NCBI GenBank assembly: GCA_021018995.1
Contig: CM037596.1
Coordinates: 6,895,501 to 6,959,500, forward strand
Reading direction: 5' to 3'
DNA from: Chloranthus sessilifolius
Taxonomy: Eukaryota; Streptophyta; Magnoliopsida; Chloranthales; Chloranthaceae
DNA: 64,000 nucleotides
Made by a program: the position numbers and the translations under genes. The notes below the pieces were generated by a model, which was not told where the DNA came from, made no database searches, and saw nothing but the letters and a program-made list of their open reading frames with translations. Shown in pieces: positions 23,701-37,300 of the stretch (position 1 is its first letter; every line of letters starts with the position of its first letter).

Positions 23701-26700
23701 GTCACAACCCTGTTGCTTAGAGACATACATTTGATGCTAACATGGAGGATGAGGAGCCTCACAACTAGGTCTTGATGTACAGGAGTGCATGACAGGTTGC
23801 CGGATGGCATGCACGTGAAGGAGTCGCATGTGGCACGAGAAGGAATCGCATGCATCCCTTGAGTGACCATGTGTGAGGAGAAGTGAACCTTGGTGGAGAG
23901 TAGGACGGCATGTCAAGGCGTTTTATTGGTGTTTGAACGGCTTTGTGGGCATGAGGTGGTGGCATAGTGGGCATGAGGCATGGGCAGAAAGCCTCGCAGG
24001 AGGGTCTTGCGTGCACGCTGGAAGAAACCGCTCCAGGCTCTACCGAGCCATTGAAGGAATTGTTTGAGCCCTAATTGGAGGTCTTGTAGAGGACTCCAAA
24101 AATGACGAAGATGGGGGCGCTGACCGTTCAGAAAATGGACCTGTATGGAGAGAGGCATGTGTTAGCCAAGGAGGAGTATGTCAAACCAAACACTTTAAGG
24201 TCCTCCTGCTATCCAAGGTGTGGTATTTTTTCCTTATATATGGAAGGGGAGGTTAAACTTTTCATATTATATGGTGCGGAATGTTGGGCTACAAAAATGT
24301 GACAAGAAGATAAAGTACATGTGGTCGAGATGCATATGTTAAGATTGATGTGTGAAGTAACAAGAAAGGATAAAATACGAAATGAGTATGTAACAAAAAA
24401 CATTGAGAGTGGCACCTATTAAAAAAAACCTTACTGAGTGTCTCTTGAGGTGGTGTGGACATGGTCATCGGAGGCCAAAGACCTCTACAAAGGGTTGAGA
24501 CTATACGAGTACAAGGACTTAGAAGAATAGGAAAACTTTTGAAAACCTTGATGGAAGTCGTGAGAAGGGATATGCCAGGATTGCGAAGTTACAAAGAGCT
24601 TAGCACTAATCAGAAACGAGTGAAGAAATAGGACTCGCTAAGTCGACCCAAATAGATAGGATAAGGCAATGAAGATGAAGATGATGATGATAATGATATA
24701 TGGGAGGGGAGTTGTAGAGTTACTCCCATACAGATGGCCCTCAGTTGCATGAAGGCACATCGATGGTTTCCAAGGCCTGTAAGGGTGCGCCTAGACGTTG
24801 CTTAGGAAACGGAGAGGTTGCCCACACGCGGAGCTATGCACAGCAGTGCATATATAGGCGAGGTCATGTCAGGGTCATACAAGTGACTAGACTTGTGGGC
24901 CAATGCAATGCGCCTTGGTTGGCTATGAGGAAGGCACTCGTGGGATACGAGTGACACTATCAAGCATGATGGCACAAGGGTCGGATACTTGAGACGTGTG
25001 TTGGTTAGGAGGGCCACACACAATGCTGGGTTTGGTTCAGTATGACAATAAGACGTATTAGTTATGGGACGGGAAGACGTATTACATGCCATTGTTGCAT
25101 GCGAGGGACTAATGCATGAGGCAGAGCATGAAGCTTAGGCAGGCCAAGTGAGGCACGGAGGTGCGTGCATGCGTGCGGAGTTCGACGCGTTGGAACAGGA
25201 GGCTGTCATGAAGAAGATAACCATGAGTGGAGTTCTCGTCCTCTAGCCAAATAGTATCAGAGTTTATGGGGGGTTAGGTTGGCCCCATTGTAGTGGCATC
25301 GATGTGCAGCACGGGCATTGCGCCTGTGTCTGGCTACGCCCCCGTAACATCAGGCACCTCCTTTTGATCATCCAAGACCCTCACATCTTTTGAGCCATAA
25401 AAAACCGTAGTCTAATCTGCATTTGTTGGCACTACTTCAGCTTTTGCTCCTCATTAGGTCATTGATTTGGGAGTGATCTGATCAAGTAACGGTGAGTCTC
25501 AAGGCTATCCTTGATATTCTCTTCCATCTCCATCAGCCCAGGTTCGACTTGTTGATGGTTCATTTACTCCAATTTTGGGAGTAGGAACAATCCATGCTTC
25601 TCCAACTTTCTCATTATCGCACATTCTACATTTTTCTCAGTTTTCTATAAATCTTCTTGTTGTTAGTAGTATCACAAAGAAATTGAATTGTTGTGTCATA
25701 TTTTATCCATCATATTGTCTTTCAGGAGCTTATAATGAAGATCGTTAGTAGGGGTGTCAAGAGAGGATTCTACTATCTTCATGCGACTTTAGCATAGCTA
25801 CGGCTGCTTTTGCGGATGAATCTGATCAAAAATCATCTTATGTTCTGCTTTTGCAGTAGATAGTTGTATCATTTTTTTCATGCGCATACATTTGAATCAT
25901 TGCATCCCATAATTGTGTGGCAGTCTCGTGAAACATGAACATAATGTAGATGGGCTTCTCCATCAAGGCAAACAACCACTCCAACACCATATATGTATCT
26001 ATATTCCATTGCGCATCGGATGTGGTAGGTCTAGTAACCGAACCAAGAATGATGCGTAATTTACCACGGCTGCCCAAGTAAAGCTCCACTTCCCGAGACC
26101 ATGGGAGAAATTTTTCCTCATTCAATTTAAAACTAGTAATGTCATGGCTCAGTAATCAAACGAGTCGATATAAATTGAGGACTTTGGCCTCATTTAGATC
26201 GAAATAAGTGTGGGAAAGAACATCCATACAAGACAACAAGGCAAAAACAAAGGAAAAAATCAGTAGGAAAGGCATCCACTATGGTTATCAAAGGATTTTG
26301 GGTGATAAGAGTGAAAAATCACAAAGAGGGCAGCCATTAAAAAACTCCGTCAAAGCTTCAATACTCGTCAGAATTCAATGAGACCACTTCTAAAAGAATA
26401 TTGGCTCAAAAAAGAAACAATAACAACCAACAAATAACATCAACTCATATTGCAGATGTCTGAATGAAACGGGGTGGTAAGATGAAATAAGGAAATAACA
26501 CAAAGGAATATTCATTAAAATATGCAAAAATTGATTTAAATAAACAAGATGTATTGTTCTCAAATCAATCAATACCAGTTTCAAGAAAAATGCAGAAGAG
26601 TGAGAAAACCTCCAAACAAGTACAGGAGTGCATAGAGATCTGCCTCGAAAACCATGTTACAAACCTCAACTGGGGTCAACCTATAAGATAAAATGCTTCC

Positions 26701-29700
26701 CCAAGAAATTTTGATCAAATCTGAAAATTTTGTTGAGAATTTGAAATGGTCCACATTGGAGTTGCTGACAACAGCGCTGATGGGTGACTTCAGCAATCAA
26801 CTCTGATGAAATCTTTCAAGGTTTGGCTCTTAAACCAACTTGACTTTAATGATGATAATTAGGATTAGGGTTTGGTAAGAGGGGAGAGGAGCAAGAGAGT
26901 TAAAATGGAATGACTTAGGGTTAAAGTAGCACTACTAGCCTTTATATAAATAGAATGATTGTGTAATAACCCGAAATTTTCAAAAATGTGGAATCGTTGA
27001 CCTTTGACTAATTTGTGACCTTTTGACTAATTTGACTAAGTCAAACATTTGACCTAGGTATTGTGACCTCAAACCCCAACTCGTACCCTATGTGGAGCGT
27101 ATGCATGTTTGTGCAAGTTGCACACAAACACGAGGCCAATAACCCAACCTATCACGTGGCACCCAAACTCAAATATGGGTTTATAGGTATTTTGTGTAAA
27201 AAGTGTGTGCGACCTTGAGACGATGTTCCTTTAGGATAGAATATTGATAAGGTATTATAATAATGAACACTATTTGGGCCAACTATTCCGGCCAACTTTG
27301 GGCCTCAACTAGAACCTTTGAAGAAGTGGCAAATACACCGATTGGGTGTTTGTGTCCATACGATACTCACAGCACGCCATGAATTTTCGAATTTATTTTA
27401 TTTTAGAAACACATTTTAGTGAAGAAATGGGGTTGTGTGTTTGACGGTGCGATTATTTGCACAAGGGCACGTTATTTTGGGCCCTCGTGATATGAGCATA
27501 TACGCCGTTTCAGTGTGCAAGCTTTGCACCGAAGCCAAGGCTTATTAGATAAGAACTAGAACAACCAAGTGGTGTGTATGTGCTTCACGCCGAGCAACTT
27601 AAGTGGATAAGATCAAACACACTTTAATGTGTTTGTGTTTCACAAGGAAGCAAACACTTGGTAGGATATGTGAGGGGTGATCTCATGTGCAAGCCATCTG
27701 CATTTTTTCTTTTTGTTGCTTTGATACTTAGAGAGAAAGAGTGGAGGAAGAAACGAAAGAAGAGGAAGAGAAAGAGATTAAGGAGAATCGGCACCATTGA
27801 TATTCGATGCACTTAGCTCTATTGTGCTTGTGTGCAGCGAGAGATCAACAATCTTAGACGGGATCGTGATCCGTGAAGAATGAGGGTTCCATTTTCTCTA
27901 AAACCCCAATTGGAAACCCTCTTTTGCCATTTGAAACTCAAAACTCCGTGGATCTTGCTCTAGGTCACTCTATTTCGATCAAGAGAACCATTGAGTCTTG
28001 AGTGGTTGGATACATCAAAGAGGTTGAGGAGGTTTGATCTTCTCTACTACGATCGAAAGAAAGAAAAGGATTCCAAACAATCGGGCGATTTCGAAGCATG
28101 GAAGCCGATTCTTAGATCCGATCATCGGGAACGTTTCGTACCCAATTTAAAGAGGTAAATAGCACAATTCTTCCATGTATTAAATTAAATATAGGTTGCT
28201 TAGATGTGTGCAAAAGATTAGGATCAAAACGAGTGAATTTCGATGAAAAAAATGAGTTTTAAAAAGCCTAAAACGCACAAAATCGCATCTGATACTACTA
28301 AAGCTAGGTGTACCATCGAGACTCGCTTATCTCACGACCTTGGAGCTATCGCCGAGCTATGCAAATTCATTTTGGCCTTAACTTTCTGCTCCAAACTCTG
28401 ATTGATGCAATTCTTGCGGCATCGAAAAGAGGACAAAGAGATCTAAAACTTTTGTCAATTAGCCAACTCATGAATCAAATGTTTTAAAGGTCGAAATTGA
28501 GCTGGAAGTTAAGTCAAGTTCTAAGTTAGCACGTTTTGACTGAAGTGCCAACACAGCTTCGGTATTTTGGTCTTAACTTTTTACTCCGAACTCCGATTAA
28601 TGCGATTCTTGCAGCGTTGGAAAGAAGACAACGAGCCCTATAACTTTTATGAATTAATAATTATATAAATCAAATGTTTTAAAGGTTGAAATTGAGCGAG
28701 AATTTAGGTCAAGCTCTAAGGTAACACAAACTTACCCATTTCTGACCCAGTTTTGAGAAAACACTTAAATACGTCGGAATTACTAGTAATTAAGATCAAT
28801 CATTAATACACCATTGTATACATGATGCAGATTGAGAATTGAAGCCATACATAGAGACCATTGCACTACTCTTTTGTGCGACTTCAAAACTAAGGTAGGG
28901 AAAACTCCGTAACATGTGTATTTGATTATTACTAACATGGATTAAAAGATGTTATAGAAAAATGTGTGATTTGTGAAGCTTGTCAGTTTTTTTAGCATAA
29001 ATATCTTTCATGATTTTAAATGTGAAGTGTGTGTTTGTGTATGTGCACTCAGATTCATGTGTATATGTAAAATCAATTATGTGTGTGCATGACATCAGAA
29101 AAATGTGAATAAATGTGTATATGTAAGATCAACTATGTGTGTGCGTGACATCAAAAAGATGTGAATAAACGTGTGGGAGGAAAGCAACTATGTGCGTGCG
29201 TGATATCAAAAAGATGTGATTAAATGTGATAAACTAATTATAAATATCACATTCCACGGTGATAAACTATAAGTTATTTCGCACTTTAATTTAAGGTAAT
29301 GTGTGATACCAACCGACGCGGCGGTATATCCATGACCGACGCGGCGGGATATCCGTACAACTGTGGTTCGTGATGGTGACGGCTAGCTTCCGTTCACTTC
29401 CTTACCGATTGCGGTAAATTTCCTCGGCACAAGTTTCCCCATATGAAGGGACTTAGGCAACATAAGAATGGTTCAATGAACAATGATGGTGGGTATTCCC
29501 ATCGGGATAATCATGTGGCTCTTGATGTTATATATGCTCGAGAGATTATTTAAGTGATCAGTTTAAGTTTTTCTTTTGTTATGAGAATAAGTTTTGGAAA
29601 TAAGTATTGGAAACCATGTGTTAAACTTTGAAATTCATATTCGATATCAGTTTTACCTCAAGTCAACTATCCTTCAAGTTGTGAATCTTTATTTGAAAAG

Positions 29701-32700
29701 CATGTTCGATTTTGTCATGAGATGTGTCTGATGTGATAATATGCATGTTATTGATGTTTTTCTACTGAGCTTAGATATAGCTCATCCCTCGACTATACGT
29801 CACAGGTACAAGTGTAGATCAGGAGCGGACTTTGGGGAAAGGCTTTAGAACTCCCATTTGGGGAATTCTACCTTAGGTGAGGTTTTGGACTAGGATTGTT
29901 GTGGTTTGTATGGTGAATAGTTTAAGGTCTTTTAGATTTTGGGACTTGGTATGTCCGGAGATTTAATACATTGTAAAATTTGATATGTAAGTATATTTTC
30001 GAAGCCACTATTTAGGTGATGGTCGGCCATCACCGGTGGTTTTTCTTGTGAGCCCTTTTAGGATTTATTGTTATGAATGGAAGAGCATATATTGTTGCCC
30101 ATGTATATATCTTTGCTTTGACTCTACTTTTGTAGAGGTACCAAGCATTTTCTGTGTTCGGATTGTGAAGTGTAATCCAACGGTCCGGTTTTTCCTAAGT
30201 TTAAGGTGTATGAAAGAAAAAAAAAATATTGTACGGGTCTTTGTGAAAACGGGAAAATCGGGCTATCACAGTTGGTATTAGAGCCGAGGACGGCTCTTCT
30301 ATAAGGTGGGGAGATTGTAATAGTCCCACATCGGATAGGGAAAAGTCCTGACCCTGAGCTATATGTGATTGCGGACACTACATGTCATGACGCGTTTTGG
30401 GTGGGGACTTAAGCCCATGCCAAAAACAAAACCAGGGCGGGGACCTAAGCCTAGAACCAGACAATATTGTGGCATGTGGGTCTAGGTCTTCACAGATTGC
30501 AACTAACACACCCAACATTACATTACACACACCATGAGTGGCACTCACAAATACAAGTAGTAGGCAAATACCAAGATCTGTAACATATATATACCAATAT
30601 CACTTTGATCATACCCTCTTTATTCATTCAAGCTCTACCTTCCACATGATTCTCCTTGTATATGTTGATAATACTTTTCTCACTGGAGATGATCAGACTT
30701 TCATTAGTCAAATGAAATGCCAGTTGGGTTACATTTTTTAGGTAAAAGGTTTAGAGAGCCTAAAGTATTTTCTTGGACTGGAAGTTCCTCGGCCTAGAAA
30801 AGGAATCTTCCTCTCCCAAGAAAAATTATGCTATTGATCTACTCAATGATCGGGAATGCTTGGATGCAAGGCAACTATTTCTCCCATGCATGGATCAAAA
30901 TATCGGAATTTCAATATGTATTGTCCTGAACTCCAGGATGATACATATCGCATATCGTCCAACACATTCAATGTATCGGCGATACATTGAATGTATTGTT
31001 TTGATACAACTTTTTTATTTATTTTTTTCAAAAAAATCCCAAAAATCAAATTATCATCTGTATCGGACGATAATTTGAATATATCGTCCAATAATTTGTC
31101 CAAATGGGGTCCTTGTCAATCTGCCAAATTATCGGTCGATACATTCAAATTATTGTCAGATAATTTGAAATAATCGTCTGTATCGGACGATACAAACGAT
31201 AATTTGAATGTATCATCCAATAATTTGGCCAAATGAGGTCCTTGTCAACCTGCCAAATTATTGGACGATACATTCAAATTATCGTCCGATAATTTCACCG
31301 GATCGTCCGATAAATATGTGATTTTTTGGGGTACCCGGTAAAAAGGGTATTTATCGTATCGTTCATGTCTAAAACCGATGCGTATCGTCCGATAAGTATC
31401 GGTATCGGACGATATTTTGATCTATGCTCCCATGGATTCGAAGCCCTCTTTGCATGAGAATAACAGTCATTTCACTTTCAGCCTCCCATGAGTGCCAGCA
31501 GTTAGTGGATATCTAATATATTTCTCTTAGAGACCGAAGATCACATTTGTTATCAGTTTAGTGAGTCAGTTTATGCATGGTCCACGCACCACTCATCTTG
31601 TTGTTGTCCATCACATTCTTCAATATATCAAGTCTAGTCCGGGTTATGGGTTCATATATTGGTCTCATGGTCATACAGTATCTATGGGTACACAGAAGTA
31701 GATTGGGTTGGATCCATCACTGGTCGTCGTTCCACATCAGGCTATTGTATTGTTCTTGGAGTCAATTTAGTTGTCTGAAAGAGTAAGAAGCAATCAATTG
31801 TTTTAAAATCAAGGTTGAAGCCAAAGTATAGGACTATTGTGAATAGCACGTCAGATTCTATGGTTGCGTTCTCTCCTAACTGTGCTTGGATTCCCGATTA
31901 GCGGTTCCATCCCTTCATCGTGATAATGAAGTTGTTGAAAAGATTGGTTCTAATTCAGTACTACACGAGAAGACCAAGCATATTGAAGTAGATACTCACT
32001 TTGTTAAGAAAGTATGGGATAACTCCTTAAAGCTTATTGATGTTTCTTCCTTATAGCAACTTACAGAAATATTGATCAAAGTGCTGGACCAGGTCCTCTG
32101 CACGATGTTATGGTCAAGTTGGACATGTTAGATGTTCATGATCCAACTTGAGGGGGATTGTTAATGAAAAATATTATGTAATTATTGTGGGTGATGTGTA
32201 AATCATACAACTGGATGTGTATGTATAAATATATTCACTTAATATAAAAGCTAGTGAGGGCCCCCTTTCTCACTAGGCTTCCCCTTCTTTTCTCTCTTCT
32301 TTCTATCACTCTTCTCCTCTCTTACACAATCCTTAATACCATCTATCAAACCTAATACCACCGATCAAGCACTAATATCACTGAGATACCTCAATAATCT
32401 CTAACCAAGGTTGGTTTTAGTATAGATGTCCCTTTCATCAAACACCTTATAGCTTATTAAAAATATGATTTCTTAGAAATATATTACAGTATATTTTTTA
32501 ATATTTTTATTTTCCCAGAATTTTCTAGAAATTTGTCTGAATTTTCAGTAATTGACTCTTCGTTGAATTATTGTCATATCCCGACTTTGTGTCCATGACC
32601 AGAACATAAAAAACAAAGTTATATTCAAGATATGGGCACAACATCTGAAAAGTAAAGTACTCAAGCCTGATCATCAACTATATTCAACAATTTGATACCT

Positions 32701-33987
32701 TATCTTCCGGAACACAGAAAATACATGTTGAATTGACAGTGGGCAAGGAGGAGCTAGTAATAACTGTGTCTGCCTGCATACTTGAGCAACATCACCTTTA
32801 AAGAGCACAAACCTTTAATAAGTAAAGCCAAAAGAGTATAGACACTAAAGTTTAGAATTACTAATTTAGACCAACAAATCACAAACAATAAAGAGAATTG
32901 CTTGTCCCTACCAAGATCACCCAAATTATTGTACATCTCTCTTATTTTGGATTTGTTTGTTCCGCATGCCTCTTCAAGTGCAGCTGTGACTAAATTATCA
33001 CCAATGTTCAGTTCCTGGAACCATCGGTTATGATAAGAATACAGTTACGAACACAATCTGGTCTTACAACGACTAAGCAGAAACATGCCTACAGGATTAC
33101 TCATGCATATAAAAAAAAACAAATAGCATGTAAAGAAAATGACATCTCCTGTCTTAAGGTCACAAAGTTTTGGGCATATATTATATATTATATACGCATA
33201 CATTTTAGCCAATGTTTGCTACGTTTGGGTGGCTTAATGGAGCTTCAAAACCTCTATAATTAATATTGCCATTTGAAGTCGATTACTATGCACCATAGGC
33301 ACCATAAGTTATTGAGTTGTGGGGTACATTTTAGCAGTGTTTGCTATGGTTCAGTGGTTTAATGGAGCTTCATAACCTTAATAATAATACTGCTTAAGAG
33401 AGTTCCTATCGCTGCTAGGTGGAAGCAAGGCATTTCTTTTTATGGGAACAGACGTCATGTGAATTCTTACTATTGTTTAAGAGAGTTACATAAAAATGCT
33501 GATACACTAAAGTAACATTTCGCAGGTAAAGTAGGTCAGAAAACAAATTGTAAATCAATTCCTACACAAGCCTAGATTAGCCACTAAAAGGGCACCATAA
33601 GGTGGTAAAGGAAATAAAACAGATGAATCACAGGAAAGAAGAAATTACACCTCTTCAATAAGAATAGGTGAAACTGAAGATGTCGATTTTATTTTAGATA
33701 AAGGCGAATAGGAAGATGATGATATCAAGCTGGCAAGGGCTAGGCGGCAGTTGCCAACAAGCATAGAGACACGATGGTAGGTCCATGGTAGCAGATAAGA
33801 GAGTAAGGTTGGTGGTGGTTTTGGTGGTCATGGTGGTAGAGTTGGGAATGTGCATGGTTTGGATAGTATGTGAGAGAAAAAAAATTATCAAAGGTAGAGA
33901 AAGCTCATAGAGAATTTGTTTGTGGGTCCCATGGCTATGTTTGTCTATAGAGCAGAAATTGTCAGACAGAAAAGGCTGAAGCATTCA

Positions 33988-34061
<74 letters not shown>

Positions 34062-34357
34062 TAGTGGATTAGAACCCTAAATCACATGCCATGTGGCACG
34101 TGATTCCAAAACAATGCCCGTTTTGGGATCATGTGCCACATGACATGTGATCTATACAAAAAAAAAAATTTGGTGGTCAAAGTTTGGGTACTGCCCACAC
34201 ATACTAGCGCATTGAATTTTTCCTCCTTTGACCACATTTTGGATTGTGAATATGCAGCAAGTTGCCGTAGAACCCGATCCCTCGAATGGATGCCACATGG
34301 ACCCCAACTGATTCTAACCCAGCACTTCGCGGTGGATTTGAACCCATAGTCCCGGGC

Positions 34358-34399
<42 letters not shown>

Positions 34400-37300
34400 C
34401 CTACTACAATCAAATTGTTGTGGCTTGTGGGTGTGGCTGCTTCACCAATCTTTCAAGTTTCAACCTGTGATAGACAACATCACTCAAATGAGGTTCTAGA
34501 CTGAAGAGGCCCACTCCATACAAAATTGCCAGGTCTATCCTTGATGATGAGGTGGAGGGTCTTATATTATATACTTGAACTTTCAGACAAATTTGGGAGG
34601 CAGGAAGATGCATTATTATGTGTGAAGGATAAAGCAATCCCACTACGAGGTCCATAATCAAATTTCCTAATATATTGCATTCCTGATAGCATCTTTCATA
34701 AGTTGGTGGATACATTTTGGTCACATTCATGACATAGTATATTTTGCTCTCATGGATTAGATTGATTTTGGAGAAAAGTGTAGAAGTCGCCAATAATTAT
34801 ATAAGGTACTCAGGAAGCTTCGCATGTCGAAAAGGAAGCACATTCATTTGGCATCATATGTTACACATTTCATTGACCTCATGTTGAAGAATATTGGGAA
34901 GATGAAGTTGAACAGTCATTTCGTTCACCTAAACCCTAGCAAGTATACTAGCATGTAGCATAGAACTTGTATACGGGTGTTGAATCCACAGGGATTGGTT
35001 TTTTATCTTACCAAATTAATTGGTTACTTTCTACAACGAAAATTGTTTGCACGAAATAAGTTTTAGCTAAGGAATTACAAACTATCTAATAAAATTTGAA
35101 GTTAAAAAAGGAAAAGAGGTCTAGGGTTTCATAACCCCACGCAACCTATGTGAATCAGAATTGACTTTAGTTAGTTTTATTCATGAAAGATATATCCTCG
35201 CGATGCTACAAGCTTGTTCGAATTGCAAAAAGGGTTTGATCCCTTGATCATACCATGAGGCAATTGAGATCTAGTACGATTCATCTATGAGTGATGACCC
35301 ATCTTATCTTAGATTGATGTGTCCAATCACACAACCTCAGAAACGTGATTCCACATTGCACAATGACTGATTCAAGATCACAGATCTAGCTTCACTCAAA
35401 ATCGAAAACGTCTTTTAATATATTTCTACAAAAAATATAGACAAAAACATAAGAATAAACAATCTACAATTGTAGAGCTAACTCAAATCTACAAACCCTA
35501 TCACGTAGCTACGCTTCGTTACTACCCTAAACTATTCCGAGCATGCTAAGGATTGCGGAAGTGGTTGAAATCTCCATCTTGTGCAACCTCTCCTTGATAG
35601 ATTAGGGTTCTTCTTTTTATTCTTCCAAGCTCCAAAAATTCTCTCTTGAAACCCTAGAATTTTTTATATAGGCTTCCCTTTGGGCCCCCTTCCCGAGAGT
35701 CCGCCGAGAGTCAACTTCTATGAAATTCGTGACAGGTCGCTCGAGCGACTTTGCTCAGGAAGTTGCAAGTTGCTAGCATACGAATCTCGCTCGAGCGACC
35801 TCAGTTCTCGCTCAAGCGACATGAACCAAAAACTTCTCTTCGACCTGTTATTCCTGCAGAATTCTTCTCGTTTTTCTTTTTAGGTCTCCATTTCCTACAA
35901 AAAAAATATGTGTTAACAACCTAATCCTATTACACTCTATGTCCTAGCAATGTGAGCTTGGGGGCTTATTTGTGTAACTAAATAACCCTGATCAGAAGTC
36001 CTCATTGGTAGTTGTTGGGCACACTAGAAAAGTAATGAGGCTCATATATTACCATAGTTAATTGATTAAATTGATGAGGGAGAAGATGATATATAAAGAG
36101 CTACTATGGTCTCGCATTATATGATTTGCCACCATTCCCGAGAGTCCGCCAAGAGTCCAAGTCAAACAAAAAGGAGAAACCTCAAAAGATGTTCACTTCC
36201 AATAATTGGTGTATTGAAGAATACAATTCTGAAAAGGCAAAGATATCGCTAAAACTATTTTATCTGGGAACCTCTGCATGAAAGTGTGGAGCATCATAAA
36301 AGCTAAAAAACATTATTAAATTCTAAATACTATTGTAAAGCTAAAAAAAACCCGTGCATGGGATTTCTATGCAAGGCTATGGGGCTAAGCTTTCTATAAT
36401 AAAAAATAAAAATAAAATGTCAAAAATGAGAGATGGGAGAGCCAAGTTTATCACCGGTAATGCAGCACATAATGTGATGTCATTTTCGCAATTTATAATT
36501 TTAGATTACGTTTGTATACTTTTCATTTTCTTTCACAAATCAACTGCTTAACTTATTCTCTTATCTATGAACTTCATAATCATCCTTTAAATAAATTGAA
36601 GTAATTTCCCTCTAATACAAAAATAAGAAACAGATTAACCCACAAAAATTAGAGAATATTGTTTGTATTCATGATAACATGCAGCTACAAGTTCGCATTA
36701 TCTGCATTATCACCAAATTCTCTGACTTTTTGGAAAAGTCGCATTTAAATCCTCAATAAATTGTTCAATGATTTTTTCGTGCTTTAATTGACTCTTAAAA
36801 AAGCCTTTTTCTTTTGAAGAACTTTGAGTTTTAATTGCAATCACAAATGAGCCAATTAAAATACTATTTTTCCAATTACTTATCTAAAGAAAAAAGATAA
36901 TGAAAACATATGAAAAAAACTCCTATTTTTCCCTTTTTAAATCAAGTTAAAATAAAAAAACCATATTTCTTGTTTTAAAAAACCAAGTTAACAGCAAGGG
37001 ATTTTAAAAATTAATATCCCAAATTTGAAACCCATTCTCATCCTTATCTTTGCTTCCATTATAGTTTTGTACTTCTTTTGTCTTCTTACTTTTTCCAACT
37101 TTCACGATTTTTTGCAAAAAAATTCTTGTCGAACATATTTTTTAACAACAACCCCATTGATTTGGAGTATATATATGAAGAAAAAGCTTGAAGAATAGAG
37201 GAAGAGCATTGTGGTACACTTCTATAAGAATGAAGCAGACATCCAAACTATGCCAACTATTGAGCCAATAAACTTATGAGTCAAACTACGGAACTCTAGG

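Larger units (their letters stand above)
21322..32415 (+). mobile_element. Copia-3: copia element split by nested insertions
   Basis: 5' LTR at about 21322-21565, PBS ttggtattagagca (21568-21581), gag remnant 22440-23350, gag-pre-integrase remnant 25400-25790, RT end and RNase H 30560-32150, polypurine ttgagggggat, 3' LTR 32159-about 32415. Both LTRs share tatgtaattattg, tgtaaatcata, agtgagggcc and cctaataccacc. Integrase and most of RT are gone. Foreign blocks at 23361-25260, 25838-30530 and 30889-31426 account for most of its 11 kb. Confidence 0.82.

Noticed and set aside
23250..24158. Overlapping minus-strand frames of 80-120 codons
   Set aside because: They come from a GC-rich tandem-duplicated non-coding block where stops are rare; the repeats give similar peptides without any family match.
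34410..34793. 127-codon minus-strand frame in LIG6 intron 3
   Set aside because: No recognisable domain, no splice or promoter context, and it ends next to a (TA)n repeat. Possibly a fragment of an unknown element, but not supportable as a gene.
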